Part shown: positions 36,164-45,460 of the stretch, piece by piece | Layout: the number at the start of each line of letters is the position of its first letter | Numbering within the stretch: the first letter of the stretch is position 1 | Assembly (NCBI RefSeq): GCF_001612885.1 | Contig: NZ_BDBH01000001.1 | Span: 62,001-126,000, forward strand | Length of the DNA stretch: 64,000 nt | Source of the DNA: Nocardia harenae NBRC 108248 | Lineage (GTDB): Bacteria > Actinomycetota > Actinomycetes > Mycobacteriales > Mycobacteriaceae | Reading direction: 5' to 3' | The notes under the pieces: generated by a model | The model's database searches: none | What the model was told of the DNA's origin: nothing | Seen by the model: the letters and a program-made list of their open reading frames with translations, nothing else | Translations under genes and position numbers: made by a program

Positions 36164-37897
36164 TCACCCCTCGCTCGGCACCGGCTCCAGGATCTCCCCG
36201 CGCGGCTCGGGCGCGGCGGCGCGCAGTGCGTCGGCGGAGCCGTCGTCGGGCTGGGTCTGGGAGCGGATCTCGGCGTCCACGCGGGCCTGGTAGGTGCTGA
36301 TCTCCCGGTCGACCTCGGCCTCGTCCCAGCCGAGGATCGGGGCGACCAGGCGGGCCACCTGCTCGGCGCAGGCGGCGCCGCGGTGCGGGTACTCGATGGA
36401 GATGCGGGTGCGCCGGGCCAGGATGTCGTCGAGGTGCAGCGCGCCCTCGGCGGCGACCGCGTAGACCGCCTCGACCTGGAGGTAGGCGGGGGCGTCGGTG
36501 ATCGGCTGCAGCAGCTCGGGTTTGCCGTCGGCGAGCGCGAGCACCTCGTCGATCAGCGAGCCGTAGCGGTCGAGCAGGTGCTTGATCCGGTACGGGTGCA
36601 CGCCGTACGCCTCCGCCAGCTGCACGGTCTGGTTGACCAGCGCGAAGTAGCCGTCGGCGCCGAGCAGCGGCACCTTCTCGGTGATCGAGGGCGAGACCCG
36701 GGCCGGGATGTCCTCGGCCGCCGCGTCGACGGCGTCGGCGGCCATCACCCGGTAGGTGGTGTACTTGCCGCCCGCGATCCCGACCAGCCCGGGCGCGGTG
36801 CGGGCCACCGCGTGCTCGCGGGAGAGCTTGGAGGTCTCGTCGCTCTCGCCGGCCAGCAGCGGGCGCAGCCCGGCGTAGACGCCGTCGATATCGGCGTGTG
36901 TGAGCCGGGTGACCAGCACCTCGTTCACCCGTTCCAGCAGGTAGTCGATATCGGCCTTGGTCGCCGAGGGGTGCGCCAGGTCGAGGTTCCAGTCGGAGTC
37001 GGTGGTGCCGATGATCCAGTGCGCGCCCCACGGGATGACGAAGAGCACGGAGGTGGCGGTGCGCAGGATGATGGCGGTGTCGCTGATGATCCGGTCCCGC
37101 GGCACCACGATGTGCACGCCCTTGGAGGCCCGCACGTGGAACCGGCCGCGGTTGCGGGAGAGCGCCTGCACCTCGTCGGTCCACACCCCGGTCGCGTTGA
37201 TCACCACGTGCGCGTGGATCTCGGCGGTGCGGCCGTCCTCGGTGTCGCGCACCCGCACCCCGACCACCCGGTCGGCCTCGCGCAGGAAGCCGACCACCTG
37301 GGTGGAGGTGCGCAGCACCGCGCCGTAGTGCGCGGCGGTGCGGGCGACGGTCATTGTGTGCCTGGCGTCGTCCACCACGGTGTCGTAGTAGCTGACCCCG
37401 CCGATCAGCGCGGAGCGGCGCAGCCCCGGCGCCAGCCGCAGCGCGCCTGCGCGGGTCAGGTGGCGCTGGCCGGGAACGGATTTCGCGCCGCCCATGGAGT
37501 CGTAGAGCATGAGCCCGGCGGCCACGTACGGCCGCTCCCAGCCCCGGTTGGTGAGCGGGTAGAGGAAGCGCAGCGGCTTCACCAGGTGCGGGGCCAGGGT
37601 GGCGAGCGAGAGCTCGCGCTCCCGCAGCGCCTCGCGCACCAGCCCGAACTCCAGCTGCTCCAGGTACCGCAGCCCGCCGTGAAACATCTTGGAGGAGCGG
37701 CTGGAGGTGCCGGAGGCCAGGTCGCGCGCCTCCACCAGCGCCACCCGCAGCCCGCGGGTCGCGGCGTCGAGGGCGATGCCTGCGCCGACGATGCCGCCGC
37801 CGATCACGACGATGTCGAAGTGGTCCTTGCCCAGCCGCTCCCAGGCGTCCCGGCGCTGGTCGGGGCCGAGGAACTGCGAATCCGGGGTGATGGTCAT
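36164..37897 (-). CDS. glpD: Glycerol-3-phosphate dehydrogenase (FAD)
   Basis: A 577-aa flavoprotein that oxidises glycerol-3-phosphate to dihydroxyacetone phosphate at the membrane and passes electrons to quinone. FAD motif IGGGIVGAG (33-41), SSRSSKMFHGGLRYLEQ, and the C-terminal GGKYTTYRVMAADAVD are characteristic, with the extra C-terminal domain of long GlpDs. ATG 37897 has an AAGGAG site. It is divergent from glpK, giving a complete glycerol-use pair; position fits M. tuberculosis glpD2. Confidence 0.95.
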   Translation of the reverse strand: MTITPDSQFLGPDQRRDAWERLGKDHFDIVVIGGGIVGAGIALDAATRGLRVALVEARDLASGTSSRSSKMFHGGLRYLEQLEFGLVREALRERELSLATLAPHLVKPLRFLYPLTNRGWERPYVAAGLMLYDSMGGAKSVPGQRHLTRAGALRLAPGLRRSALIGGVSYYDTVVDDARHTMTVARTAAHYGAVLRTSTQVVGFLREADRVVGVRVRDTEDGRTAEIHAHVVINATGVWTDEVQALSRNRGRFHVRASKGVHIVVPRDRIISDTAIILRTATSVLFVIPWGAHWIIGTTDSDWNLDLAHPSATKADIDYLLERVNEVLVTRLTHADIDGVYAGLRPLLAGESDETSKLSREHAVARTAPGLVGIAGGKYTTYRVMAADAVDAAAEDIPARVSPSITEKVPLLGADGYFALVNQTVQLAEAYGVHPYRIKHLLDRYGSLIDEVLALADGKPELLQPITDAPAYLQVEAVYAVAAEGALHLDDILARRTRISIEYPHRGAACAEQVARLVAPILGWDEAEVDREISTYQARVDAEIRSQTQPDDGSADALRAAAPEPRGEILEPVPSEG

Positions 37898-37972
37898 GCT
37901 CGACTCCTTCGGCCGGCGTCGTCCTGCGGGCGGTGTTACCCGCTGCCTGCGGGTTCAGGCTATGCGAGCGCG

Positions 37973-37985
37973 GCGAATAGTTCGC
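37973..37985. promoter_or_regulatory. Palindrome GCGAATAGTTCGC between glpD and glpK
   Basis: A perfect 5+3+5 inverted repeat in the divergent promoter region. It is a possible operator for a glycerol regulator; none is encoded nearby. Confidence 0.3.
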
Positions 37986-38101
37986 GGCGCCCCGGCGGTG
38001 CCGCGCCACCCGGCTCAGGCCACTACCCACCGGTAACAAGACCCACCCTAGCCATCCCCGCCGCCCCTCGCGATGTGATGCGCGGCGCGCCGCGCATCCA
38101 G

Positions 38102-38107
38102 TAGCCT
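38102..38107 (+). promoter_or_regulatory. Leaderless -10 (TAGCCT) for glpK
   Basis: TAGCCT lies 6 nt before ATG 38114. Confidence 0.5.
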
Positions 38108-38113
38108 GCGGGG

Positions 38114-39613
38114 ATGCGTCGCTACGTGGCCGCCATCGATCAGGGAACGACATCGAGCCGGTGCATCGTCTTCGACCGCGGCGGCGCGGTGATCGGGGTG
38201 GCCCAGCGCGAGCACGAGCAGCTCTTCCCGCACCCCGGCTGGGTCGAGCACGATGCCGAAACGCTCTGGCGCAATATCGAATTCGTGGTCACCGAGGTGC
38301 TCCGCGAGCTCGAGCTCGGCCCGGGCGACCTGGCCGCCGTCGGCATCACCAACCAGCGCGAGACCACCGTGGTCTGGGAGCGCGCGACCGGGAAGCCGAT
38401 CCACAACGCCATCGTCTGGCAGGACACCCGCACCGACAAGCTCTGCGTCGAGCTCGGCGGCGAGGCCGGGCCGGACCGCTACCGGGAGCGTACCGGGCTG
38501 CCGCTCTCCACCTACTTCGCCGGGCCCAAGCTGCGCTGGATCCTGGACAATGTCGAGGGCGCGCGGGCCCGCGCCGAGGCGGGCGAGCTGTGCTTCGGCA
38601 CCATCGACAGCTGGGTGCTGTGGAACCTGACCGGCGAGCACATCACCGACGTCACCAATGCCTCGCGCACCATGCTCATGGACCTCCGCACGCTGGAGTG
38701 GGACCCCGGAATCTGCGCTGACTTCGGCATTCCGGCCGCGATGCTGCCTGCCATCCGCAGCTCGTCGGAGGTGTACGGGGTGCCGGAATCCGGTCCGCTG
38801 GCCGGTGTCCCGATCGCGGGCATCCTCGGCGACCAGCAGGCCGCCACCTTCGGCCAGGCCTGCCTGGAGCCGGGCGAGGCCAAGAACACCTACGGCACCG
38901 GCAATTTCATGCTGCTGAACACCGGAACCACGCCGGTGGTGAGCACGCACGGGCTGCTCACCACGGTCTGCTACCGGCTCGGCGAGCAGGACGCGGTGTA
39001 CGCGCTGGAGGGGTCGATCGCGGTCACCGGCTCGCTGGTGCAGTGGTTCCGGGACAACCTCGGCATCATCGCCACCGCCGACGAGATCGAGCCGCTGGCG
39101 CGCAGCGTCGCCGACAATGGCGGCGCCTACATCGTGCCCGCCTTCTCCGGGCTCTTCGCGCCGCGCTGGCGGCCGGACGCGCGCGGCGTGATCGCCGGGC
39201 TCACCCGCTTCGTGAACCGCGCGCACCTGGCGCGGGCGGTGCTGGAGTCGACCGCCTTCCAGACCAGGGAGGTGGTGGACGCCATGCGCGCCGACGCCGA
39301 GTCGCAGCGGCTCGGGCTGGAGCTCACCACGCTCAAGGTGGACGGCGGCATGGTGCGCAACGACCTGCTCATGCAGTTCCAGTCCGACATCCTGGACGTT
39401 CCGGTGGTGCGCCCGGTGGTGGCCGAGACCACCGCGCTCGGCGCCGCCTACGCGGCCGGGCTGGCGGTGGGGTACTGGTCCGGCACCGACGAGATCAGGG
39501 CGAACTGGTCGGCCGACACCACCTGGCACCCGGCCATGGGCGAAGACGAGCGGGCCGGGCACCTCACCGCCTGGAACAAGGCGGTCGAGCGCACCTACGG
39601 CTGGGTCGACTGA
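38114..39613 (+). CDS. glpK: Glycerol kinase
   Basis: A 499-aa FGGY-family kinase that phosphorylates glycerol to glycerol-3-phosphate, the substrate of the adjacent GlpD. The N-terminal phosphate loop [31 protein letters not shown], and the FGGY signatures ([30 protein letters not shown]) are intact, and the length is normal. In M. tuberculosis glpK is elsewhere on the chromosome (from memory), so the pairing here is an ordering difference. Confidence 0.96.
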   Translation: MRRYVAAIDQGTTSSRCIVFDRGGAVIGVAQREHEQLFPHPGWVEHDAETLWRNIEFVVTEVLRELELGPGDLAAVGITNQRETTVVWERATGKPIHNAIVWQDTRTDKLCVELGGEAGPDRYRERTGLPLSTYFAGPKLRWILDNVEGARARAEAGELCFGTIDSWVLWNLTGEHITDVTNASRTMLMDLRTLEWDPGICADFGIPAAMLPAIRSSSEVYGVPESGPLAGVPIAGILGDQQAATFGQACLEPGEAKNTYGTGNFMLLNTGTTPVVSTHGLLTTVCYRLGEQDAVYALEGSIAVTGSLVQWFRDNLGIIATADEIEPLARSVADNGGAYIVPAFSGLFAPRWRPDARGVIAGLTRFVNRAHLARAVLESTAFQTREVVDAMRADAESQRLGLELTTLKVDGGMVRNDLLMQFQSDILDVPVVRPVVAETTALGAAYAAGLAVGYWSGTDEIRANWSADTTWHPAMGEDERAGHLTAWNKAVERTYGWVD

Positions 39614-39622
39614 GCAGCCCGG

Positions 39623-39699
39623 GCCACCGCCTCGGTGAGCGGGTCACTCCGCGGCGACGCCGGCCGCGCGGCCCAGCCGCGCCACCGCCTCGGTGAGCG
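39623..39699. repeat. 19-bp direct repeat at the end of the aminotransferase gene
   Basis: GCCACCGCCTCGGTGAGCG occurs at 39623-39641 and 39681-39699. The right copy encodes LTEAVA inside the aminotransferase C-terminus; the left copy lies past its stop and would encode the same peptide. This looks like the remnant of a 58-bp tandem duplication. Confidence 0.6.
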
Positions 39700-40831
39700 T
39701 GGCCGCGTCCGAGGTGGTGAAGCACATGCGCAGCGCCGAGCGGTACCCCGCCTCGACCGCGAAGGCCGCGCCCGGCACGAAGGCGACGCCCCGGTCGACC
39801 GCGGCAGGCAGCAGCGCCCCGGTGTCGGTGCCGTCGGTGAACTCGGCCCAGACGAACATCCCGCCCGCCGCGTCGGTGCAGCGCATTCGGGCGCCGAACT
39901 CGTCGCGCACCGCGCCGACCAGCGCCTTGGCCCGCTGCCCGTAGGCCGCGCGCACCCGGTCGACGTGCCCGGCCAGCCAGCCCGCGTCGGCGAGCAGCTC
40001 GGCCGCGACCTGCTGGGTGAGCGCCGAGCCGCAGAGGTCGGCGCCCTGCTTGAGCAGCTCCACCGCGCGCGCCACCCGGACCGGCGCGACCATCCACCCC
40101 ACCCGCAGCGCCGGCGCCAGGATCTTGGAGGCGCTGGAGAGCCGGATGACGTTCGCGCCGTGCGCGGCCACCGGCGCCGGCGGCGGGCCGTCGAACCAGA
40201 GCTCGCCGTAGGGGTCGTCCTCGATCACCCAGAAGCCGTGCGCGGCGGCCAGTTCCGCGAGCTCGGCCCGGCGCGCGGCGCTCATGGTGACCCCGCCCGG
40301 GTTGTGGAAGGTGCTCACCGTGTGCACCACGGCCGGGCGCTCGCCGCGGGCGAGCAGCTCGGCGAGCAGGTCCAGCCGCATGCCATCGTCGTCCAGCGGA
40401 ATCGCCGCGATCCGCGCACCCGCCGCGCGGAACACCTGCAGCGCGCCGACGTAGGCCGGGTCCTCGACCACCACCAGCGCGCCCGGGTCGAGCAGCACCT
40501 CGGCCAGCAGCGCGAGCGCCTGCTGCGAGCCGTGCGTCACGAAGACCTCGGCGGTCGGCACCGCCCGGCCCAGCTTGGCCGACTCGCGCGCGGCGAGCAC
40601 CTCGCGCAGCGGGCCCCAGCCCGGCGAGCCGGTGTACTGCAGGCTGCGCGCGTCGGTGAGCGCCGCGTCGGTCGCCGCCGCGATCCGCTCCCTCGGCATC
40701 AGCTCGGCGTCCGGCAGCCCGCCCGCCAGGCTGAGCACATCCGGCCGCTCGGTGAGTTCCAGCAGGTCACGAATAGCGGAGCTGCGCAGCCCGGCGAGCT
40801 TCCCGGCCAGCGGCGGAGCGGTTGGCGACAT
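39644..40831 (-). CDS. PLP-dependent aminotransferase (class I/II, aminoadipate/KAT-like)
   Basis: A 395-aa fold-type I aminotransferase. SLAGGLPDAELMP and LQYTGSPGWGPLRE are the N-terminal signatures of the MocR-related/2-aminoadipate aminotransferase group. FHNPGGVTMS and the PLP lysine in SSASKILAPALRVGW complete the active site. It likely acts on aminoadipate, branched-chain or aromatic amino acids; the sequence does not decide. It could work with the Lat/Pcd lysine route encoded 15 kb away. The start has a GGAGGTATC site. Confidence 0.85.
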   Translation of the reverse strand: MSPTAPPLAGKLAGLRSSAIRDLLELTERPDVLSLAGGLPDAELMPRERIAAATDAALTDARSLQYTGSPGWGPLREVLAARESAKLGRAVPTAEVFVTHGSQQALALLAEVLLDPGALVVVEDPAYVGALQVFRAAGARIAAIPLDDDGMRLDLLAELLARGERPAVVHTVSTFHNPGGVTMSAARRAELAELAAAHGFWVIEDDPYGELWFDGPPPAPVAAHGANVIRLSSASKILAPALRVGWMVAPVRVARAVELLKQGADLCGSALTQQVAAELLADAGWLAGHVDRVRAAYGQRAKALVGAVRDEFGARMRCTDAAGGMFVWAEFTDGTDTGALLPAAVDRGVAFVPGAAFAVEAGYRSALRMCFTTSDAATLTEAVARLGRAAGVAAE

Positions 40832-40908
40832 GGCGATACCTCCGTGCGATGTACCCCCACCTTCGCACGGATTACCAGAATATGAAACTACTTCTCACAT
40901 GGTGAGAG

Positions 40909-42006
40909 CTACGGGCGGTTGTCGATGGAGTGCACCAGGTGCCTGCCGTCCTTCACGACGGTGGCGACGGTCTGCTGGTAGACGGTGGTCGCGCCGTCCG
41001 GGCGGTGCTCGGTGAGGTCGACCTCGAAGGTGTCGGTGGCGAGCTCGGTGACGCGCAGGCAGTGCGTGGTGCCCACCGGGATCTGTTCGTCGATGGCGCT
41101 CTGGATGACCTGGGCCGAGGAGATGTTGGCGGCGTCCGGGTCGACGTACCTGCGCGCCCGCTCGCCGTTGCGCTCGACATAGAAGGCGTACTGGAAGCCG
41201 AGGATGGCGCCCGCGCCGTCCTCGGTGGAGCCGGTGCCGTTGCCGACCGTCACCGTGCCGTCCTCGCTGGCCGGGCAGCTCAGCGCGGCGGTGCTCGGTA
41301 CCGGGGCGGCCACCGCCGGATCGTCGTCGCCACCGCCGCGCACCGTCACCACGATCACCACCACCGCGATCAGCAGCGCCACCGCGGCCGCGAGCGCGCC
41401 GTAGAGGGTGCCGCGGTTGGGGGCGGGCACCCGCTCGGCCACCGCCGAGCCGCCGGGCGCGAGCCGGCGCGCGATGGGGTCGTCGTTCCAGGCCAGGCCG
41501 CCATCGGCGACCGGCGGCGGCTTGGGCACCCCGCCCGCCTCGTCCGACTGGTTCCACCACTGCGGCGGCTCGGCATCCGGCTGCGCGGGGGCAGCGGGAG
41601 CGGGCGTCCGCGCGGGAGCGGACGCGGGGGCCACCTGGTGCCGCACCGTCGGGGGCTCCGGGTCGGCGCCGGTGACGCTCGTGCCGAACGGCGCGGACAT
41701 CCCCGCGGGCGGCGGGGCGGCGTCGGTGCTCCCGCCCGCAGGCAGCAGCCCGCCCGCCGGGCGCCAGCCGACCTCGGGACGCGACCCGGCGGGCGGCTGC
41801 CAGCCCGGGATGTGCCCCGGCCCGATCGGGGCGCCGAAGGCGCTGCCCGACCTGGTGGTCGGCTCGTCCTGGCCGCCCGCTACCGGAGGCCCGAAACCGG
41901 AAGCGCCGACGCCGTTCTCACCGGCGCCGTCGCTCCCGTCCACCGGCGGGCCGAAGCCGGCCCCGCGGCCGGAATCGCTGCCTCTGGCATCACCCTCGGA
42001 GCCCAC
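40909..42006 (-). CDS. Single-pass membrane protein with proline-rich N-terminus
   Basis: A 365-aa protein: about 200 residues rich in Pro, Gly and Ala on the cytoplasmic side, with repeated GFGPPV; then a membrane segment (GTLYGALAAAVALLIAVVVIVV); then an extracytoplasmic domain of about 110 residues (GFQYAFYVERNGERARRYV; PVGTTHCLRVTELATDTFEVDLTEHRPDG; QQTVATVVKDGRH) containing two cysteines that may pair. Similar C-terminal domains occur in other nocardial and mycobacterial membrane proteins of unknown role. GTG 42006 is chosen for its AGAGGA site. Confidence 0.7.
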   Translation of the reverse strand: MGSEGDARGSDSGRGAGFGPPVDGSDGAGENGVGASGFGPPVAGGQDEPTTRSGSAFGAPIGPGHIPGWQPPAGSRPEVGWRPAGGLLPAGGSTDAAPPPAGMSAPFGTSVTGADPEPPTVRHQVAPASAPARTPAPAAPAQPDAEPPQWWNQSDEAGGVPKPPPVADGGLAWNDDPIARRLAPGGSAVAERVPAPNRGTLYGALAAAVALLIAVVVIVVTVRGGGDDDPAVAAPVPSTAALSCPASEDGTVTVGNGTGSTEDGAGAILGFQYAFYVERNGERARRYVDPDAANISSAQVIQSAIDEQIPVGTTHCLRVTELATDTFEVDLTEHRPDGATTVYQQTVATVVKDGRHLVHSIDNRP

Positions 42007-42075
42007 ACCAATCCTCTCGAACGCACGAAATGGGGCGGCCGCGAACGACCGCCCCACCCCGTCAATCGGTACGTG

Positions 42076-43182
42076 TCAGTACTGGAGTGAACCACCCCAC
42101 TGCGTGGTGACGCCACCCACGTTGACCGTCGTCGGCGCGGTATCGCCCGGCGGCACGATCGGCGGAAGTTTAACCTGCGCGGCCGCATCCAGCGCGGCGG
42201 TGCCGCCCGGCTGGGCCTTGATCCAGTCCTCGACCGCCGCCTTGGCCAGGTTCACCTGCGTGGTGTCGAGCACGACGCTGGATTTCGCGTCCGCCAGCCC
42301 CTCCCCACCGGTGAAGCTGGAGACGTGGATCGTATTGCTGTCCACGAACTCCACCGACACCCCGGCCTCGCCGGAGCCGGTCGGGGTGGAGTAGCCGACG
42401 GTGCCGACGTACCCGGCCTCGTTGCTGAAGTGGTGGGTGTTGGCCACGTAGCCGGGCAGCAGCGCGCCGCCGTCCACCGCGGCGCCGACCTCGGCGTGCG
42501 GGCCGGTCATCTCGACCACCGGCGCGGCCGGGGCGGCATCCACCCGCGGCGCCTCCCAGCGCGGCTGCACCAGGGTCTGCGAGGGCGACGAGTCGGCCTG
42601 CGGCGCCTGGCTCTGCGGCGCGGTGCCCGGGTCGGCCTGGGTGCCGCCGCCCGGGGTGGACGGCGTGGCGGCGGGCTGATCCTGGGCGTCCGGCTGCTGC
42701 GGGGTGCCCGGCGCGGCCTGGTCCGGCGCCGCCGCGCCCGGCGCGGCCTGGCCCGGCGCGGGCTGGCCCTCCTGGCCGGGCACCGGCAGCGGCGCGACGC
42801 GCGGCGTCGTCACACCGGGCTGGGTCGGCCGGTTGAGCTTGGGATCCCTCTTCTCCGGCATGGCCTGATCCGGCTCGGGCGTGGTCACACCCGGCTGGCT
42901 CGGCGTCGGCCTGCTCTCCGGCGTCTCCGGTGTCTCCGGCTGCTCGCTCTGCGGGCCGGTGCCGGGCTGGGTGGGGCCCTGCTGCGGCGTCTGCGGCTGC
43001 TGCTCGGGCGTCGTGTTGGTACCCGGCTGGACCGGGGCGGGCGTCGCCGGAGTTGTCGGCTGATCGTTCGGTACTGCCCCCGCCGGCGCCGCGAAGAAAG
43101 TTGCCACGGCTGCCGCTGTCGCCAGCGGCAGCGAGGTGCTCGCCATCGCTCGCTGCGCCCGGGTCGGCTTACGATGTTTCAC
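42076..43182 (-). CDS. Secreted Pro/Gln/Thr-rich protein
   Basis: A 368-aa export candidate. The basic start VKHRKPTRAQR and hydrophobic stretch SLPLATAAAVATFFAAPAGA form a Sec-type signal peptide with likely cleavage after APAGA. About 170 residues of low-complexity Pro/Gln/Thr sequence follow, with the word QPGVTTP used twice. A folded C-terminal domain of about 150 residues is last (YVANTHHFSNEAGYVGTVGYSTPTGSGEAGVSVEFVDSNTIHV). It is probably wall-associated. It sits 69 bp upstream of the membrane protein gene, and the two may act together. Confidence 0.7.
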   Translation of the reverse strand: MKHRKPTRAQRAMASTSLPLATAAAVATFFAAPAGAVPNDQPTTPATPAPVQPGTNTTPEQQPQTPQQGPTQPGTGPQSEQPETPETPESRPTPSQPGVTTPEPDQAMPEKRDPKLNRPTQPGVTTPRVAPLPVPGQEGQPAPGQAAPGAAAPDQAAPGTPQQPDAQDQPAATPSTPGGGTQADPGTAPQSQAPQADSSPSQTLVQPRWEAPRVDAAPAAPVVEMTGPHAEVGAAVDGGALLPGYVANTHHFSNEAGYVGTVGYSTPTGSGEAGVSVEFVDSNTIHVSSFTGGEGLADAKSSVVLDTTQVNLAKAAVEDWIKAQPGGTAALDAAAQVKLPPIVPPGDTAPTTVNVGGVTTQWGGSLQY

Positions 43183-43402
43183 TTTTCGCTTATCCCTTTC
43201 CGTGCGGGAGGCACACGGCCGTTCCCGGAGGAAACCCCCCAAACCCCGAAACGCCCGCGACCAACCCGCCGATCACGTCTCCGCAACGGAGTGAACCACA
43301 GTTGTCCGACAGGGGCAATGTGGAGAGTACGCTGCCCGCCGCCTCAACCGCGCTGCCGCACAACAGCGTTCACGCAGGTGACACCTGCTTTTCGCCTGCC
43401 GC

Positions 43403-44803
43403 TCAGTCCAGATCGTCGTGCCGCATGAGCTGTCGCGCCGCCTCGATGACCGATCCGGTGAGCGAGGGATAGACCGAGAAGGTCTGGGCCAGGTCGTTCA
43501 CGGTGAGGTTGTTCTGCACCGCGAGCGCGATCGGCAGGATGAGCTCCGAGGCGATCGGCGCCACCACCACGCCGCCGATCACCACGCCGGTGGCGGGCCG
43601 GCAGAAGATCTTCACGAAGCCGCGGCGCAGCCCCGACATCTTGGCCCTCGGATTGGTGTTCAGCGGAAGCATGACCGTGCGGGCCGGCGTCTCGCCATTG
43701 TCGATCGCGGTCTGGCTGACCCCGACGGTGGCGATCTCCGGCCGGGTGAACACCGCGGAGGAGACGGTCTTGAGCCGGATCGGGCTGACGCCCTCGCCCA
43801 GCGCGTGGTACATCGCGATCCGGCCCTGCATGGCGGCGACCGAGGCGAGCGGGAGCAGCCCGGTGCAGTCGCCCGCCGCGTAGATCCCGGTGACGGCGGT
43901 CCGGGAGACCCGGTCCACCCGCAGGTAGCCGCCGCGGTCGAGCTCGATGCCGACGTTCTCCAGCCCCAGCCCGCCGGTGTTCGGGGTGGAGCCGACGGTC
44001 ATGAGCGCGTGCGACCCGGCGACCGTTCGCCCGTCCGAGAGCGTGACCACGATGCCGTCGGCGGTGCGCTCCACGGCGTCCGCGCGCGCGTGCTTGACCA
44101 GCTCGACGCCGCGCTCGGCGAGCGCGTCCTCCAGCACCAGCGCGGCGTCGGCGTCCTCGCCGGGCAGCACCCGGTCGCGGCTGGAGACCAGCGTCACCCG
44201 GACCCCGAGTTCGGTGTAGGCGGAGACGAACTCGGCGCCGGTGACGCCGGAGCCGACCACGACCAGCGTCTCCGGCAGCTCGGCCAGGTCGTAGAGCTGG
44301 CGCCAGGTCAGGATGCGCTCGCCGTCGGGCTCGGCGCCGGGCAGCACCCGCGGGCTCGCGCCGGTCGCGATCAGCACCACCTCGGCGTCCACCGTCTGCT
44401 CGGCGCCGTCGCCGTCGCTGACCAGCACCCGGTGCTCGGCCCGGCCGACCGGCTCCAGCAGCGAGCCGTACCCGGGCAGCACCGTGACCCCGGCGGCCCG
44501 CAGCTTGGCGCGGATGTCCGACGACTGCGCCAGCGCCAGCGCCTTGACGCGCTGGTTCACCTCGGGCAACCGCACCCCGGCCTGGTCCGGGTCGAGCGTG
44601 ATGCCGAGGTCGCGCGCGCGGCGCAGGTCGGTGCGGATGCCGGTGGAGGCGATGAAGGTCTTGGAGGGGACGCAGTCCCAGAGCACGCAGGCGCCGCCGA
44701 TGCCGTCCGAGTCGATCAGCGTCACCGCCGCGCCGTGCTGCGCCGCCACCAGCGCGGCCTCGTAGCCGGCCGGGCCGCCGCCGATGATCGCGATGCGGGT
44801 CAT
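43403..44803 (-). CDS. lpdA: NAD(P)H quinone reductase LpdA
   Basis: A 466-aa flavoprotein disulfide reductase relative. The N-terminus has IAIIGGGPAGYEAA and the segment GGACVLWDCVPSK, where Cys39 and Cys44 occupy the redox positions. At the C-terminus the usual HPT of the lipoamide dehydrogenase active site is YPS, so the catalytic His is missing. This matches M. tuberculosis LpdA (Rv3303c), which reduces quinones rather than lipoamide. ATG 44803 has GAGAGGTGA upstream. The neighbours are as in M. tuberculosis. Confidence 0.93.
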   Translation of the reverse strand: MTRIAIIGGGPAGYEAALVAAQHGAAVTLIDSDGIGGACVLWDCVPSKTFIASTGIRTDLRRARDLGITLDPDQAGVRLPEVNQRVKALALAQSSDIRAKLRAAGVTVLPGYGSLLEPVGRAEHRVLVSDGDGAEQTVDAEVVLIATGASPRVLPGAEPDGERILTWRQLYDLAELPETLVVVGSGVTGAEFVSAYTELGVRVTLVSSRDRVLPGEDADAALVLEDALAERGVELVKHARADAVERTADGIVVTLSDGRTVAGSHALMTVGSTPNTGGLGLENVGIELDRGGYLRVDRVSRTAVTGIYAAGDCTGLLPLASVAAMQGRIAMYHALGEGVSPIRLKTVSSAVFTRPEIATVGVSQTAIDNGETPARTVMLPLNTNPRAKMSGLRRGFVKIFCRPATGVVIGGVVVAPIASELILPIALAVQNNLTVNDLAQTFSVYPSLTGSVIEAARQLMRHDDLD

Positions 44804-44962
44804 GGGTCACCTCTCGCTCGTGCGGGTCCCGGGATCTCCGGACGTCCGGGTCAACCGTAATCGGCCGAGCTCGGACCGGCTCGCCAGCCCGCGTGGCGCG
44901 CCCGCCGCGCCGGGTGGTGCGCCGGTCCGGCGGGAGCCGGTGGCCGCGGCGCAATCATTGGA

Positions 44963-44968
44963 TACGCT
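44963..44968 (+). promoter_or_regulatory. Leaderless -10 (TACGCT) for GGCT-like gene
   Basis: TACGCT lies 6 nt before GTG 44975. Confidence 0.5.
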
Positions 44969-44974
44969 CTTCGG

Positions 44975-45460
44975 GTGCCGATATACGCCGCCTACGGATC
45001 CAACATGGACTCCACACAGATGCTCGAGCGCTGTCCGCACTCCCCGATGTCGGGAACGGGCTGGTTGGAGGGGTGGCGGCTGACCTTCGCCGGTGACGAC
45101 ATCGGCTGGGAGGGGCCGCTGGCCACGGTCGTCGAGGAGCCCGGCGAGCGGGTCTTCGTCGTGCTCTACGACGTCTCCCCGGAGGACGAGGACCGGCTGG
45201 ACCGCTGGGAGGGCTCGGACTTCGGCATCCACAAGAAGATCCGGCTGCGCGTCACCCCCACCGCGGGCAGCGGCTCGCAGCCGGTACTCGCCTGGCTCTA
45301 CGTGCTGGACGCCTACGAGGGCGGCCTGCCCTCCGCGCGCTACCTCGGCGTGATGGCCGACGCGGCGGAGAAGGCGGGCGCCCCCGGCGACTACGTGCAC
45401 GCGCTGCGGACCAGGAACAGCCGCAACGTGGGGCCGGGCCCCGGCAACTTCTCGGTCTAG
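44975..45460 (+). CDS. Gamma-glutamylcyclotransferase-like protein (Rv3304-like)
   Basis: A 161-aa protein of the AIG2/GGCT-like fold. The substrate loop IYAAYGSNM opens the protein, and RVFVVLYDVSPEDEDRLDRWEG is the conserved acidic segment. The usual catalytic Glu could be that of LDRWEG. It likely releases 5-oxoproline from gamma-glutamyl amines. Its stop shares a CTAG with the stop of the convergent amiA1. Confidence 0.85.
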   Translation: MPIYAAYGSNMDSTQMLERCPHSPMSGTGWLEGWRLTFAGDDIGWEGPLATVVEEPGERVFVVLYDVSPEDEDRLDRWEGSDFGIHKKIRLRVTPTAGSGSQPVLAWLYVLDAYEGGLPSARYLGVMADAAEKAGAPGDYVHALRTRNSRNVGPGPGNFSV

